Below are positions 34,036-47,260 of a stretch of 64,000 bases of DNA, piece by piece. The notes beneath the pieces were generated by a model that worked only from the letters and a program-made list of their open reading frames with translations, did not search any database and was not told the DNA's origin. The position numbers and the translations under genes are program-made. Each line of letters begins with the position of its first letter. Position 1 is the first letter of the stretch. The stretch comes from Martinezella rhizogenes (lineage in GTDB: Bacteria; Pseudomonadota; Alphaproteobacteria; Rhizobiales; Rhizobiaceae). Location: positions 806,001 to 870,000 of the forward strand of contig NZ_JUHG01000011.1 in assembly GCF_000799715.1 (NCBI RefSeq), written 5' to 3'.

Positions 34036-35295
34036 TCACTTAGCCGGCTTGTACCAGCTGTCGAGACCCTTCTGCAGCTTCGCAGCAGCAGCGTCCGGCG
34101 TATCCGTGCCGTTGATCACGTTGGCGGATTCCGTCCAGGTTTCGTTTTCCAGGTTCGGCGTACCGCGCGACAGGATCTGGTAGGTCGAGCGAACGGTGGA
34201 CTTGTGGTTGTCACGCCAGGAGACGAATTCCTGGGCGAGAGGATCGCTCATCTTCACCGGATGCGAATTCAGGCTGAAGAAGCCCGGCAACGAGTTGGCG
34301 TAGATGCTGGCGAACTCGTCGGACGCGACCCAGCTCAGGAACTTCTTGGCTTCCTCCTGATGCGCGCTCTTGGCATTCAGGCCAACGCCGATATCCGGAT
34401 GGTCAGAGATGTAGGCGGTGTCGCCAGCCTTTCCGACCGGTGGCGGGAAAGCGCCCATCTTGAACTGAGCCTGCGTGTTGAAGAGCGAAATCTCCCACGA
34501 ACCGGCCGGATAGATGGCGGCCTTGCCCAGCGTGAAGAGGTTCTGGCTGTCCGGATAGCTCTGAGCTTCGAAGCCGTCGCCGAGGTAAGGCTTCCACTTG
34601 GCGAGTTCCTTGTAGGGCTCGACCCACGGAGCGTCCGTCAGCTTTTCTTTGCCCGAGATCAGGGCCAGACGGCCGTCTTCACCCTTCCAGTAGTTCGGGC
34701 CGATATTCTGGTAGCCCATGGTTGCGGCTTCCCAGAGGTCCTTCGTGCCCATGGCCATCGGGATATAGGTGCCATCAGCCTTGAACTTGTCAAGAACGGC
34801 GAAGAATTCGTCGCGCGTCGTCGGCACCTTGAGGCCGAGCTTATCGAAGGCATCCTTGTTGTAGATGAAGCCGTGGATGACCGAAGCCATCGGCACGCAG
34901 AAGGTCGACTTGCCGTCGTCGGTGCTCCAGGCGGCCTTGGCGACCGGCGAGAAGTTTTCGATACCCGACAGCGACGTCAGATCCGACAAATGCTTCTTGT
35001 TGAAGAGATCGAGCGACGCGTCGAAGGGACGGCAGGTGATGATGTCGCCCGCGGAGCCAGCATCGAGCTTTGCGTTCAGCGATGCGTTGTACTCGGTCGG
35101 AGCCGTCGGCGAAAAGACGATCTTGATGCCAGGGTTCTTGGCTTCGAAAGCGGGGATGATCTTTTCCTGCCAAATCTGCAGGTCGTCGTTGCGCCAGCTT
35201 TCAACCGTCAGCGTCACGTCCGCCGCATGCGCGAAGCTGACCGACGTCAGCAGGCTGGATGCGAGGAGCAAGCCTTTCAGAATATTGTTTTTCAT
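34036..35295 (-). CDS. Sugar ABC transporter substrate-binding protein
   Basis: A 419-residue family 1 extracellular sugar-binding protein. A 24-residue signal peptide (KNNILKGLLLASSLLTSVSF, ending AHAA) leads into DVTLTVESWRNDDLQIWQEK and later PMAMGTKDLWEAATMGYQNI and AAIYPAGSWEIS, the usual binding-cleft strands. AGGAGAGGG precedes the ATG. It is the first gene of the CUT1 operon. The divergent GlcNAc-kinase-like and GntR genes suggest an amino sugar or its oligomer as ligand; the substrate is not proven. Confidence 0.89.
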   Translation of the reverse strand: MKNNILKGLLLASSLLTSVSFAHAADVTLTVESWRNDDLQIWQEKIIPAFEAKNPGIKIVFSPTAPTEYNASLNAKLDAGSAGDIITCRPFDASLDLFNKKHLSDLTSLSGIENFSPVAKAAWSTDDGKSTFCVPMASVIHGFIYNKDAFDKLGLKVPTTRDEFFAVLDKFKADGTYIPMAMGTKDLWEAATMGYQNIGPNYWKGEDGRLALISGKEKLTDAPWVEPYKELAKWKPYLGDGFEAQSYPDSQNLFTLGKAAIYPAGSWEISLFNTQAQFKMGAFPPPVGKAGDTAYISDHPDIGVGLNAKSAHQEEAKKFLSWVASDEFASIYANSLPGFFSLNSHPVKMSDPLAQEFVSWRDNHKSTVRSTYQILSRGTPNLENETWTESANVINGTDTPDAAAAKLQKGLDSWYKPAK

Positions 35296-35312
35296 TTCCC
35301 TCTCCTGTTTTA

Positions 35313-35330
35313 AGCGCCTGATAAGGCGCT
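35313..35330. promoter_or_regulatory. Short hairpin in the 5' leader of the sugar-binding-protein gene
   Basis: AGCGCCT (35313-35319) pairs with AGGCGCT (35324-35330) around GATA, 18 bp before the ATG and just upstream of the ribosome site. It may protect the message or be an operator. Confidence 0.4.
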
Positions 35331-35645
35331 GTTCTCCGTCTGAAAAATCCGTTGGCATATCCGAGGAAACGACCAACATTCCACAAGAGCCGCCAACATT
35401 GCCGACCCCAAATGCACAAGGGCGCTCGAGACTGTACGCCCGATCGGCCCGATCAATCGTGTCCTGCCGGACGACCCGACAGAGACACCGGAAACTCAAT
35501 ACATAGGGAAATCATGACGAACGTCGTCGCGCGGACCCTCGTGATCCACGCGGCTCCTGACAACGGCAGAGGTCCGCCACCTTCTGCTGGGCCTTCCGGC
35601 TATTGTTATTTTGCCGGTTCCGCCGATATCAGTTCGAACTGTTCC

Positions 35646-35807
35646 CTTGGTAAGAATTAAGGCCAAAAAAATACCAATTGTCCAGCCGAATTTAACTTTT
35701 AGGCACGATAAAAATTGACAAGGAAATTTTATCAATATTTTTCAATGATGTACACAGAAACAAAAAGCAACGAATTGCCTCTTGGTAAATGGTATTTTTT
35801 TGGTATT
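35646..35807. promoter_or_regulatory. Cluster of TTGGTA repeats in the divergent control region
   Basis: The 552-bp gap 35296-35847 between the sugar operon and the kinase gene holds no gene. TGGTATTTTTTTGG occurs once on each strand (35663-35676 minus, 35790-35803 plus), and further TTGGTA copies lie at 35647, 35782 and 35801. This is a plausible binding array for the GntR regulator encoded at 36729. A TTGACA at 35715 lacks a convincing -10 partner. Positions 35331-35640 show nothing I can name. Confidence 0.5.
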
Positions 35808-35847
35808 GTAAGAAAAAACGGGGAATGGATGGTATCCGGAGGGTGTA

Positions 35848-36732
35848 ATGGCGGAGTTTTCGATCGGCATCGATGGTGGCGGAACCAACTGCCGCGCTGC
35901 CGTAACGGACAGGACGGGCAAAGTTCTCGGCACCGGCAAGGCGGGTGCTGCCAATATCCTATCCGACCTGGAAAACTCTCGGATCAACATCGTTGCATCC
36001 GCCCGGCAGGCGCTTGTTGACGCTGGCCTCGATCTGGGATTGACGGATAAATTGCCCGTCGTTATCGGCACGGCCGGTGCCAATGTTGGCGACTACGGCA
36101 AACGCCTCGAAAAGGCCCTGCCCTTTGCCACGGCGCATGTCGTCACCGATGCGACAATTGCGCTTCAGGGGGCACTTGGCGATGCCGACGGCATCATCGG
36201 CGCCTTTGGTACCGGCTCCGTCTACAACGCCCGCCGCAATGGTAAGAGCTGGGGAATTGGCGGCTGGGGGTTTGTCATCGGCGATCAGGCCAGCGGCGCG
36301 CGCCTCGGCCGCGACTTGCTCGAACGATCGATTCTGGCGCATGACAAGGTCTCACTCCCCTCACCGCTTACGGAAGCACTCATGGCAGAATTCGAAGGCG
36401 ATCCCGAACGTGTCGTCGAATTCGCGCATGCCGCCAAGCCGAAGGATTTCGCGCGCTACGCGCCGATGATCTTCGAATATGCCGAAAAGAACGATGCCGT
36501 CGCTGTCGATATCGTCAAGACGGCGGTGAACGCGATCGCCCGAAGCCTCGATGCTCTGCTCTGGCCGGACTGCCCGTCGATCTGCCTCCTCGGTGGCCTT
36601 TCCAAGGCATACTACCCCTGGCTTGATACCCGCTATAAGGCGCTTCTCAGGGAGCCGAAAGGTGATGCATTGAGCGGCGCAATGGAACTGGCGGCAAAGC
36701 TCCTGCGGGACGACAAAGGGAGCACGCGATGA
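35848..36732 (+). CDS. BadF/BadG-type ATPase, N-acetylglucosamine/glucosamine kinase-like
   Basis: A 294-residue sugar kinase of the BadF/BcrA ATPase fold. Phosphate loops are SIGIDGGGTNCRAAVTD at the N-terminus and GAFGTGSVYN in the middle, followed by GGWGFVIGDQASGARLGRD, diagnostic of NagK/GspK-like amino-sugar kinases. LLGGLSKAY closes the second lobe. It probably phosphorylates the amino sugar imported by the divergent ABC system. GGAGGG precedes the ATG. The TGA overlaps the GntR start (ATGA), so kinase and regulator are coupled. Confidence 0.86.
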   Translation: MAEFSIGIDGGGTNCRAAVTDRTGKVLGTGKAGAANILSDLENSRINIVASARQALVDAGLDLGLTDKLPVVIGTAGANVGDYGKRLEKALPFATAHVVTDATIALQGALGDADGIIGAFGTGSVYNARRNGKSWGIGGWGFVIGDQASGARLGRDLLERSILAHDKVSLPSPLTEALMAEFEGDPERVVEFAHAAKPKDFARYAPMIFEYAEKNDAVAVDIVKTAVNAIARSLDALLWPDCPSICLLGGLSKAYYPWLDTRYKALLREPKGDALSGAMELAAKLLRDDKGSTR

Positions 36733-37493
36733 CCGAGGATCTAAGCCGGATTTTCTCATCCGGACGCCTGCTCGCCGGTGGCACTGGCCCGCTCTACGTC
36801 AAACTGCGCCGAACGCTTGAGGACGCCGTCAAAATCGGAACGCTAAAGCAGGGTGACGCCCTGCCGGCGGAACGCGACATCGCAGAATATGCCGCCGTCA
36901 GCCGGGTAACGGTGCGCAAGGCGATCGACGATCTCGTCGCCGAAGGTATTCTCGTCCGCCGCCACGGCTCCGGCACCTTCGTCACCAAACCCGTTTCCAA
37001 GGTCGAACAGCGACTGTCGCAGCTGACATCCTTCACCGAGGATATGGCACGGCGCGGCATGACAGCGCGTTCGCAATGGCTGCATAAGGGTGTGCACACG
37101 CCCTCGCCGGACGAAATGATGATCCTTGGCCTTGCTGCCGATACCAAGGTCTCCCGCCTCAGCCGATTGCGCATCGCCGACGATCAGCCGCTCGCCATCG
37201 AACATGCAAGTGTCTCCGGCGAATTCCTGCCCGACCCTTCGATCGTCACATCCTCGCTCTATGCCGAACTGGAGAAACGCCAGGTCCGCCCGGTGCGCGC
37301 CGTTCAACGCATCTCCGCGACCAACATGAAAGAAGCGGACGCCGGACTGCTCGGCGTTCCCGTTGGCGCGGCCGGCCTTTCTATCGAGCGTATCTCTTAT
37401 CTCGGCTCCGGCCGTGCGGTGGAGTTCACACGCTCGCTCTATCGAGGCGATGCCTATGATTTCGTCGCTGAGCTCACGATCGCGACAACATAA
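36729..37493 (+). CDS. GntR-family (NagR/DasR-type, UTRA) regulator
   Basis: A 254-residue regulator. Residues about 20-90 are the GntR winged helix (LPAERDIAEYAAVSRVTVRK, then LVRRHGSGTFVTKP). Residues about 105-245 are the UTRA domain, which in NagR/DasR binds GlcN-6-P or GlcNAc-6-P. It is translationally coupled to the kinase gene by a 4-bp overlap. It most likely represses the divergent sugar operon and its own operon through the TTGGTA cluster. Confidence 0.87.
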   Translation: MTEDLSRIFSSGRLLAGGTGPLYVKLRRTLEDAVKIGTLKQGDALPAERDIAEYAAVSRVTVRKAIDDLVAEGILVRRHGSGTFVTKPVSKVEQRLSQLTSFTEDMARRGMTARSQWLHKGVHTPSPDEMMILGLAADTKVSRLSRLRIADDQPLAIEHASVSGEFLPDPSIVTSSLYAELEKRQVRPVRAVQRISATNMKEADAGLLGVPVGAAGLSIERISYLGSGRAVEFTRSLYRGDAYDFVAELTIATT

Positions 37494-37511
37494 ATCACAA
37501 ATAGAATCAAA

Positions 37512-37548
37512 AAGATGCGGCCGAAAGATGAATCATCCTCCGGCCGCA
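37512..37548. terminator. Bidirectional terminator between gntR and metH
   Basis: TGCGGCCG (37516-37523) pairs with CGGCCGCA (37541-37548), with an inner GATGA/TCATC pairing. The minus strand ends in CATCTTTTT, which suits metH. Confidence 0.75.
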
Positions 37549-37606
37549 CCAATAGTCTGAATCAATTTATCAACACAGAGACCCAAGCCACCGAAACGAC
37601 TCGCAA

Positions 37607-41383
<3,777 letters not shown>

Positions 41384-41425
41384 AAGCGAATTCCCTTGGC
41401 CTGATTGCGACTTCGCATCCAGATC

Positions 41426-41445
41426 ACATAAAGATATCTTTATGT
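41426..41445. promoter_or_regulatory. Candidate operator of the ArsR-methyltransferase regulator (metH copy)
   Basis: ACATAAAGATATCTTTATGT is a perfect 20-bp palindrome 42 bp before metH. It shares 18 identical bases with the site at 2480-2497 before the arsR-metF operon, 39 kb away. Confidence 0.78.
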
Positions 41446-41652
41446 CAACATATCTATGCGTTATCGCGCCTTGGCGCAAGAACAATGCTGCTATGATTTG
41501 CCGTGCTTCGGAAAAGCTGAATACGCACGACAAAAAATTCCGACAGGGGTGGATAACGCAAAGCCGCCGACACAGTTTCATCCCATAAAGTCATGACAGC
41601 GCTTTCAGGCAGCGCTATAGGGCTTACGGCAAAAGTGTATCAGGAGGATAGC

Positions 41653-42909
41653 ATGAGCATACAGCGTGAAACGGCGGCTCTCGGGAATTGGAGCACGCGT
41701 GCCTACCACCGGCGCTGGCTGCTTGACCAGGCAAGCGGCCTTTTCGATTTCTTCCAGTATCGCAGCGTCAATCCCAAGGGTGGCTTCTACGATATGGACG
41801 ATGCCGGCAAGCCGCTCGATGCGGTCAATCCCGTGCGTGGTATTCACTCGACCGCGCGCATGGTGCATTGCTTCGCGATCGGTTCGCTGCTCGGCCGTCC
41901 CGGCTCGGAAGATATCGTCGACCACGGCATCAACTATCTTTGGAAGCATCACCGCGACGCCAAGCATGGCGGCTATGTCTGGTCGCTCAACAATGACGGT
42001 CCGGTCGATGCCAGCAAGCAAGGCTATGGCCATGCTTTCGTGCTGCTTGCCGCCTCCTCCGCTAAGATCATCGGCCATCCGCTTGCCGACGGCATGCTCG
42101 CCGATGTCACCGAGATCCTGAACACGAAATTCTGGGAAGAGAAGCACGGCGCCATCGCCGAGGAATTCAACCGGGATTGGTCACCGATCGACGGCGGTAG
42201 CTATCGCGGCCAGAATTCCAACATGCATCTGACGGAAGCGTTGATGGCCGCCTTCGAGGCGACCGGCGACAAGGCCTATCTCGACAAGGCCGAGAGCATC
42301 GCCGATCTCGTCATCCGTCGCTCCGCCGGCTCAGTCGGCTGGCGCGTCGCCGAGCATTTCAATGCCGATTGGGTACTGGATAAAGACTATCGCGGCAACG
42401 AGATGTTCCGTCCATCCGGCACGACGCCGGGGCATTGGCTGGAATGGGCACGCCTCATCCTGCAACTCTGGTCGCTTGGTGGCCAGCGTCACGACTGGAT
42501 GCCGGAGGCTGCAAAGGGCCTGTTCTCCCAATCCATGTCGCTGGGCTGGGACAACGATAAGGGCGGCTTCTTCTATACATTGGATTGGGCCGACGTGCCG
42601 GCCAAGCGCAACAAGCTGTGGTGGCCGGCGAGCGAAGGCGCTGGTGCTGCGCATTATCTTAACGAGCATCTGCCGAGCGATTTCCACGAGGCGAGCTACC
42701 GCAAGATCTGGGGCACCATCGGCAACTCCTTCATCGACCACCGGAATGGCGGCTGGCATGAGGAGTTGACGGAAGACCTCGTACCCGCTCACACGCTCTT
42801 CCCCGGCAAGGGCGACATTTATCACGCCCTGCAGGCGTGCCTCATCCCCCTGTTCCCGGCAACCGGCAGCCTGACGAAAGTCATCGCCGAGGCCGGCGGA
42901 AAGATCTGA
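41653..42909 (+). CDS. AGE-family (N-acylglucosamine 2-epimerase / mannose isomerase) sugar isomerase
   Basis: A 418-residue alpha6/alpha6-barrel protein of the AGE superfamily. Landmarks are RGIHSTARMVHCFAIGS, GQNSNMHLTEALMAAF, GTTPGHWLEWARLIL and GDIYHALQACLIP; the conserved histidines and arginine form the active site. AGE enzymes epimerise N-acylglucosamine, or isomerise mannose (ManI) or sulfoquinovose (YihS). The sequence resembles the mannose-isomerase-like branch common in Rhizobium, but the substrate is not fixed. AGGAGG lies just before the ATG. It is divergent from metH. Confidence 0.83.
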   Translation: MSIQRETAALGNWSTRAYHRRWLLDQASGLFDFFQYRSVNPKGGFYDMDDAGKPLDAVNPVRGIHSTARMVHCFAIGSLLGRPGSEDIVDHGINYLWKHHRDAKHGGYVWSLNNDGPVDASKQGYGHAFVLLAASSAKIIGHPLADGMLADVTEILNTKFWEEKHGAIAEEFNRDWSPIDGGSYRGQNSNMHLTEALMAAFEATGDKAYLDKAESIADLVIRRSAGSVGWRVAEHFNADWVLDKDYRGNEMFRPSGTTPGHWLEWARLILQLWSLGGQRHDWMPEAAKGLFSQSMSLGWDNDKGGFFYTLDWADVPAKRNKLWWPASEGAGAAHYLNEHLPSDFHEASYRKIWGTIGNSFIDHRNGGWHEELTEDLVPAHTLFPGKGDIYHALQACLIPLFPATGSLTKVIAEAGGKI

Positions 42910-42953
42910 GATCGAAGGCGGCGCCCGCTTCAAGCGTGGCGCCGCAATTACCC

Positions 42954-43442
42954 CTAAGACAGGCTGAGATTGTGCAGTTCGTGACCGAGCGTCAGTGCCA
43001 GAGCCTCGACGACGAGATTATGGTCCTCACGCTGCGGAAGACCCGACACGGTGACCGCGCCGATGCAGCCCGTACCATTGACGAAGATCGGAAAACTGCC
43101 ACCGGATGCGGCGTAGTCGGCGCTGGTAAGCCCGTTATCCTCGATCGTCTTGCCCTGCTTTTCCAGGCGCAGCGTGCTCGAGTAGCTGCTGCGGAAATAG
43201 CGCAACACCATATTGCGCTTCCGCCGGATCCAATGGGAATTGTCCGGCGTCGAATCCGGCAGCGCGATATAGAAAACCGGCATGGAATGCAGCGTGATGT
43301 CGATCGCGACCCCGAGATTGCGTTCGCTGGCAAGGTCGTGCAGCAACTTGCCGAGCACCCAGGCAGTCGAGAGATCGAAAGCGTCGAAGCGCAGCGTCTC
43401 TTCCTGCAATGCGATGCGGCTGAGGTCCTGTTCGATCGTCAT
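42954..43442 (-). CDS. UPF0303 / heme-degrading-domain (GlcG/HbpS-like) protein
   Basis: A 162-residue protein of the UPF0303 family with the GlcG/HbpS-like fold. Landmarks are RNLGVAIDITLHSMPVFY, MVLRYFRSSYSSTL, ADYAASGGSFPIFVNGTGCI and VSGLPQREDHNLVVEAL. HbpS binds heme and senses oxidative stress; UPF0303 members have no fixed function. AGAGGAAAG precedes the ATG. It ends 44 bp from the convergent AGE gene and starts 60 bp before the end of the ATP-grasp gene in the same direction. Confidence 0.8.
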   Translation of the reverse strand: MTIEQDLSRIALQEETLRFDAFDLSTAWVLGKLLHDLASERNLGVAIDITLHSMPVFYIALPDSTPDNSHWIRRKRNMVLRYFRSSYSSTLRLEKQGKTIEDNGLTSADYAASGGSFPIFVNGTGCIGAVTVSGLPQREDHNLVVEALALTLGHELHNLSLS

Positions 43443-43502
43443 GAAAATCTTTCCTCTAAAATTCGATCGGCCTATCAAACGCGGACGATGCGATTTGTCT
43501 AC

Positions 43503-44462
43503 CTATCTCTTCGGTATCTCAAAACCGAGCTGCCATTTCTGGCCGAGCACGAGATCGTAATCCTCGGGCTCGAAAGCCTCGAAGCCGCCACCGGGATAAA
43601 AGGTCAGCTCGCCGACATAGACCCAGTCAGCCGAAGCATAGAGATCGACGCGGACAAAATCGATGTCGCGAGCAATCGTCTCGGCGATATGGATCATCTC
43701 ATCAAGCCGCGGTGGACGAGTGACGTCACCCGGATAGAGACCGAGATAATCGGGATCGTAGAACGGTAATTTCTGCCAGTCTGGCGTATAATTACAGGAA
43801 TAGCCTCGACCATTTTCGCGGATGTCGATCTCGATATGCGAGACCTTGCCATTGAACGTGAAAAGCCGGTAGTCCCAGGGGACATGCCCGTCGGCAAGCA
43901 ACATGGTCTCGATGAGAATGCGAGGTTCAACCCGGCTATAGGCCCACTCCCTGTTGTAGGAAGCATGGTCGATCGCCTGCCACTCGGCCGAAGGGTCGCT
44001 CTTCAGCAGCTGCTCGATGTCGCTCTGCCCATAGAGAAACCGGCCGACGCCGCTCGCATGCGTCGGCTTGACGACGGCGGGCAAAGTGATGACAGACCAA
44101 TCGACCTTGGAAAGATCGGTGCCAACCCATTGCGTGGGAATGACATATTGGCTGCCGACCCGCTCGGCAATCAGCGTCTTGGCCCCGGCCTTGTCGACGA
44201 AACGCGGAAACAGCGGATTGCGATCGTAGAGCTTGCGAGCCTGGATCTTATCGGTGAAAGTCCGCGGCGACGTCAGGTTCGGAAACTTGCCGCGAATGAC
44301 GAAATATTTGAGCGCGCAATAGTGCCTGTCCGACAGAGGCGACATCAGCCGCCAGAGCAGATTGCGCGCGCGTTCACCCAATCCCTTCTGCAAATATCCG
44401 GGAATGAGGAACGCATCTCGTTCGGCAGGCTTATCCGTCACGGCAGCGGTCTCAAATTTCAA
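43503..44462 (-). CDS. TupA-like ATP-grasp polysaccharide protein
   Basis: A 319-residue protein of the ATPgrasp_TupA group (once called glycosyltransferase). Landmarks are SPRTFTDKIQARKLYDRNPL, PAVVKPTHASGVGRFLYG, ILIETML, PWDYRLFTFNGKVSHIEIDI and DFVRVDLYA followed by GELTFYPGGGF, the ATP-grasp nucleotide and magnesium residues. Members sit in surface-polysaccharide clusters and probably amidate or ligate sugars or amino acids to a polymer. It is divergent from the flippase gene, and a GumK-like transferase and a lyase lie nearby, which supports a polysaccharide role. No signal peptide is seen. Confidence 0.82.
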   Translation of the reverse strand: MKFETAAVTDKPAERDAFLIPGYLQKGLGERARNLLWRLMSPLSDRHYCALKYFVIRGKFPNLTSPRTFTDKIQARKLYDRNPLFPRFVDKAGAKTLIAERVGSQYVIPTQWVGTDLSKVDWSVITLPAVVKPTHASGVGRFLYGQSDIEQLLKSDPSAEWQAIDHASYNREWAYSRVEPRILIETMLLADGHVPWDYRLFTFNGKVSHIEIDIRENGRGYSCNYTPDWQKLPFYDPDYLGLYPGDVTRPPRLDEMIHIAETIARDIDFVRVDLYASADWVYVGELTFYPGGGFEAFEPEDYDLVLGQKWQLGFEIPKR

Positions 44463-44534
44463 CTTGAACGCTAGTTAGAAGTATCAGTCGGCCTTTAACA
44501 CAAGGTTATGAGAGTACCCTCATGATCAGTAGCC

Positions 44535-46043
44535 ATGAGTGCCTATACATCCAACCTCTTGAAGAGCTCGCTGATCAGCTTGGCGGCGACGGTGATTTCG
44601 CTTGCGGCCGGCTTCGCCAGCAGTGTCATCGCCGCGCGCCTGCTCGGCCCCGCCGGCTCCGGCAAGGTCGCTTATGCACTCTGGATCGCGACATCCGCCA
44701 CAGCCCTGGCCGATATGGGCCTGCCCCAGACATTGCTGCGCAATGCCGGCGTTCTCTCAGGTGAAGGCGACGCCTGGAAGGCATTGGTACGCGCGGCATT
44801 CCGCAGTTTCATGATATCCGTCGCCATGGTGGGCTCCGGCATCCTTTTCTATGCCATGATCACCTATACCTATCGCGATGCGCGGCATGCCTGGTTCTGG
44901 GTCGTGACGGCGCTGCTGTTCCTGAGCTACGCATTCTATGTCTTTTCAACCGCCATCGCTCGCGGTCGTAATCGGTTCGGACAAACCGCGCGCAGCACGG
45001 TCGTCGGTGGCACTCTCCAGATTCCGCTCGTCTTGGCAGGCGCCTGGCTGCTCGGCCCGACGGGGGCGCTGATCGGCTATGTCGCTCGCTATCTGCCGCA
45101 AGCATTGCACCTGCGCAGTTATATCGACCGTAACGTCCATGCTTCGAGCGGAGCGTTGACGCCAGAAATGCATCGCTATGGCCGCTACATGTGGCTAAGC
45201 GACCTCATAGAGATCCTGGTACTGTCTCGCATCGAATTCCTGTTTCTCGGCTTCTTCTTCTCGTCAACCGGCATCGGCTATTTCGCAGCCGGCCTCGGTC
45301 TCGCCGGACTGATCGAGCAGGTCATGCTGCAAATCTCGCCGGCGCTGATCGTCAGCTTTGCAGACGCCCATGCCAAGGGGGATCGTGAAGCGCTGCAAGC
45401 CACCTATGGGCGCGTCATCCGCATGGTAGCCTTGGTCATGCTGCCAATCAGCTTCGGCGGCGCGATCATCATGCCTGACCTGATGCCGCTCATCTTCGGT
45501 GATGCCTTTGAGCCTGCCATTGCGGCCGCCGCAACACTGCTTGCTTTCGTCTGGCTTGCCGGCCTTTCGGTCATTCCCTGGGGCATGATCAGCGCGTCCG
45601 GACGCAGCGACCTGCTGTTGCGCGTACAGATTATCTGCGGTTTACTGACGATGCTGCTGCTTGCCGCCATGGTGCCGCTGGCGGGCCTCGAAGGTGCGGC
45701 GATCGCCCGTGCGACTATCACCACACTCACCTTTGTCCTGCTCGCCTGGACCGCATGGAAGAGCGTCCATGCTTCGATCCCGATTGGGGCGCTGGCAAGA
45801 ACAATCTTTGCTGCCGCCATCTGCGCCGCTTCGGCCGGTGTCGCCGTTTATTATCTTGACGGGCTAGCAGCAATCGCGATGGCCATTCCCGCTGGCACGA
45901 TCGCTTACGTGCTGGCGGTCCGCATCCTACGTCTGGTGGAAGCGAGCGATAGCCAATTACTGATGGATACGATCGGAGACAAGCTGCCCAGACCAGCACG
46001 TCTGCTGGTAAACGGCCTGCTGACCTTCCTCGCGCCAGGCTGA
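44535..46043 (+). CDS. Oligosaccharide flippase (Wzx/MOP superfamily)
   Basis: A 502-residue membrane protein with about 12-14 hydrophobic segments and a Polysacc_synt layout. The N-terminus ISLAAGFASSVIAARLLGPA is typical of Wzx-type lipid-linked oligosaccharide flippases, and GYFAAGLGLAGLIEQVMLQI lies in the second half. It should move an undecaprenyl-linked repeat unit to the periplasm. No Wzy polymerase or priming transferase lies next to it, so the repeat is made or assembled with genes elsewhere. It converges with the GumK-like gene, with five bases between the stops. Confidence 0.86.
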   Translation: MSAYTSNLLKSSLISLAATVISLAAGFASSVIAARLLGPAGSGKVAYALWIATSATALADMGLPQTLLRNAGVLSGEGDAWKALVRAAFRSFMISVAMVGSGILFYAMITYTYRDARHAWFWVVTALLFLSYAFYVFSTAIARGRNRFGQTARSTVVGGTLQIPLVLAGAWLLGPTGALIGYVARYLPQALHLRSYIDRNVHASSGALTPEMHRYGRYMWLSDLIEILVLSRIEFLFLGFFFSSTGIGYFAAGLGLAGLIEQVMLQISPALIVSFADAHAKGDREALQATYGRVIRMVALVMLPISFGGAIIMPDLMPLIFGDAFEPAIAAAATLLAFVWLAGLSVIPWGMISASGRSDLLLRVQIICGLLTMLLLAAMVPLAGLEGAAIARATITTLTFVLLAWTAWKSVHASIPIGALARTIFAAAICAASAGVAVYYLDGLAAIAMAIPAGTIAYVLAVRILRLVEASDSQLLMDTIGDKLPRPARLLVNGLLTFLAPG

Positions 46044-46048
46044 GGCGG

Positions 46049-47260
46049 TTACTTCGTCTCGAAGGCAGCGTCGAGCGTTTGCCGGGCAACATCATCCCAG
46101 GTCAAAATTCCTTCGCGAAAAGCCGGTGAACGCCGCATCGCCAGCGCCGCATCGATCTTCTCTCGCCAGGCGGTTTCGCCGTCCAATCGATAGGCGATGG
46201 CATTCGCGCGGGTAAAAGGGATCAGATCCGGCAGGAGGATAGGCAAGCCGCAATAACTATATTGCGCAAGCTTCAGGCTCGACTCCGCCAGATAGACCTC
46301 GTCCTTCGTCAAACGGTAGGGTGCAATGCCAAAATCCGCATGCTGGAGAAATGGCACGATGCTGTCGAAATCACGCTCGCCATAGACCGTGACATTTGGC
46401 AGCACAGAGCCCTGCCAATCCGCGCCGAAGACGTGAAAATGCATGTCTGGCGCAGCCGCCGCCATTGCAGCGACCGTGGTCTCGTCAAACAGCATATTGC
46501 CGATGGAGATGGCATTACGGCTGCCGGGAGCATAAGGGGAAGGTTGTTGGCGATCAAACAGAGCCGCATCGACTCCTTGTGGAATAACCCGCACACGCCC
46601 ACCGACTGGCAGCAGGGCACCGAGCCGCTCCGAGGGTACGCAGACTGTATCGAAACGTCCGATTGCAACAGCCTGCATATCCTGCAATGCGGGCGCCGCA
46701 CCGACGCTCCGGAGCAGATCACGGCAAAAATAGAGAGTTTGCGCTTTGGGATTGAGCCTCTTGGCATAGTCGAAAAAGGCAAGCGCTGAGCCGCTTTCAA
46801 TCATCACTAGATTAGCCTCCGCAAGAACATCGCGAGCAAAGCGCGGCAGGTAATTGCCATAGAGCCGGAAAAGCATTCCATTTGCCGCGTTCAGGACGCG
46901 ATTGCCGGAACTGAAGGCATGCAACGGCGGCAGGTAAGCGCCCGCCCTAAGATTTGGTGCGACCGTCTCGAACTGGTTTGCCTGACGCTCCGACAGCGCC
47001 CGAAAGCGCGGGCGATCCTTCAGCAGGGTCAACCAACTGTGGCCAATCGTCAGAAAATGCACATCATGCCCCTGCTCCGCCCAGCGGGACGCCACGAAAT
47101 GGACCGACGCCTTACGATAGCCACGCAGAAAGACATGCGACGTTAGAATGACGATTTTTCGTCGTGGACCAACGCCGTCTTCCGCCGACTCTCCTTTTCC
47201 CAGGTCTGTCACCGGCAACCCCAACTGCGATTCTCGATCGGCCTTACTCATGCCCGACAT
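46049..47260 (-). CDS. GumK-like (GT70) glycosyltransferase
   Basis: A 403-residue GT-B transferase. Segments such as MIESGSALAFFDYAKRLNPK, DRQQPSPYAPGSRNAISIGN, VTVYGERDFDSIVPFLQHAD and DEVYLAESSLKLAQYSYCGL follow the pattern I recall for Xanthomonas GumK, the GT70 glucuronosyltransferase of xanthan synthesis. The likely role is adding glucuronic acid to a lipid-linked oligosaccharide at the inner membrane; the acceptor is unknown. It may use the start at 47260 or the ATG three codons on; neither has a clear ribosome site. The N-terminal 30 residues are polar and not in GumK. It faces the flippase gene. Confidence 0.8.
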   Translation of the reverse strand: MSGMSKADRESQLGLPVTDLGKGESAEDGVGPRRKIVILTSHVFLRGYRKASVHFVASRWAEQGHDVHFLTIGHSWLTLLKDRPRFRALSERQANQFETVAPNLRAGAYLPPLHAFSSGNRVLNAANGMLFRLYGNYLPRFARDVLAEANLVMIESGSALAFFDYAKRLNPKAQTLYFCRDLLRSVGAAPALQDMQAVAIGRFDTVCVPSERLGALLPVGGRVRVIPQGVDAALFDRQQPSPYAPGSRNAISIGNMLFDETTVAAMAAAAPDMHFHVFGADWQGSVLPNVTVYGERDFDSIVPFLQHADFGIAPYRLTKDEVYLAESSLKLAQYSYCGLPILLPDLIPFTRANAIAYRLDGETAWREKIDAALAMRRSPAFREGILTWDDVARQTLDAAFETK

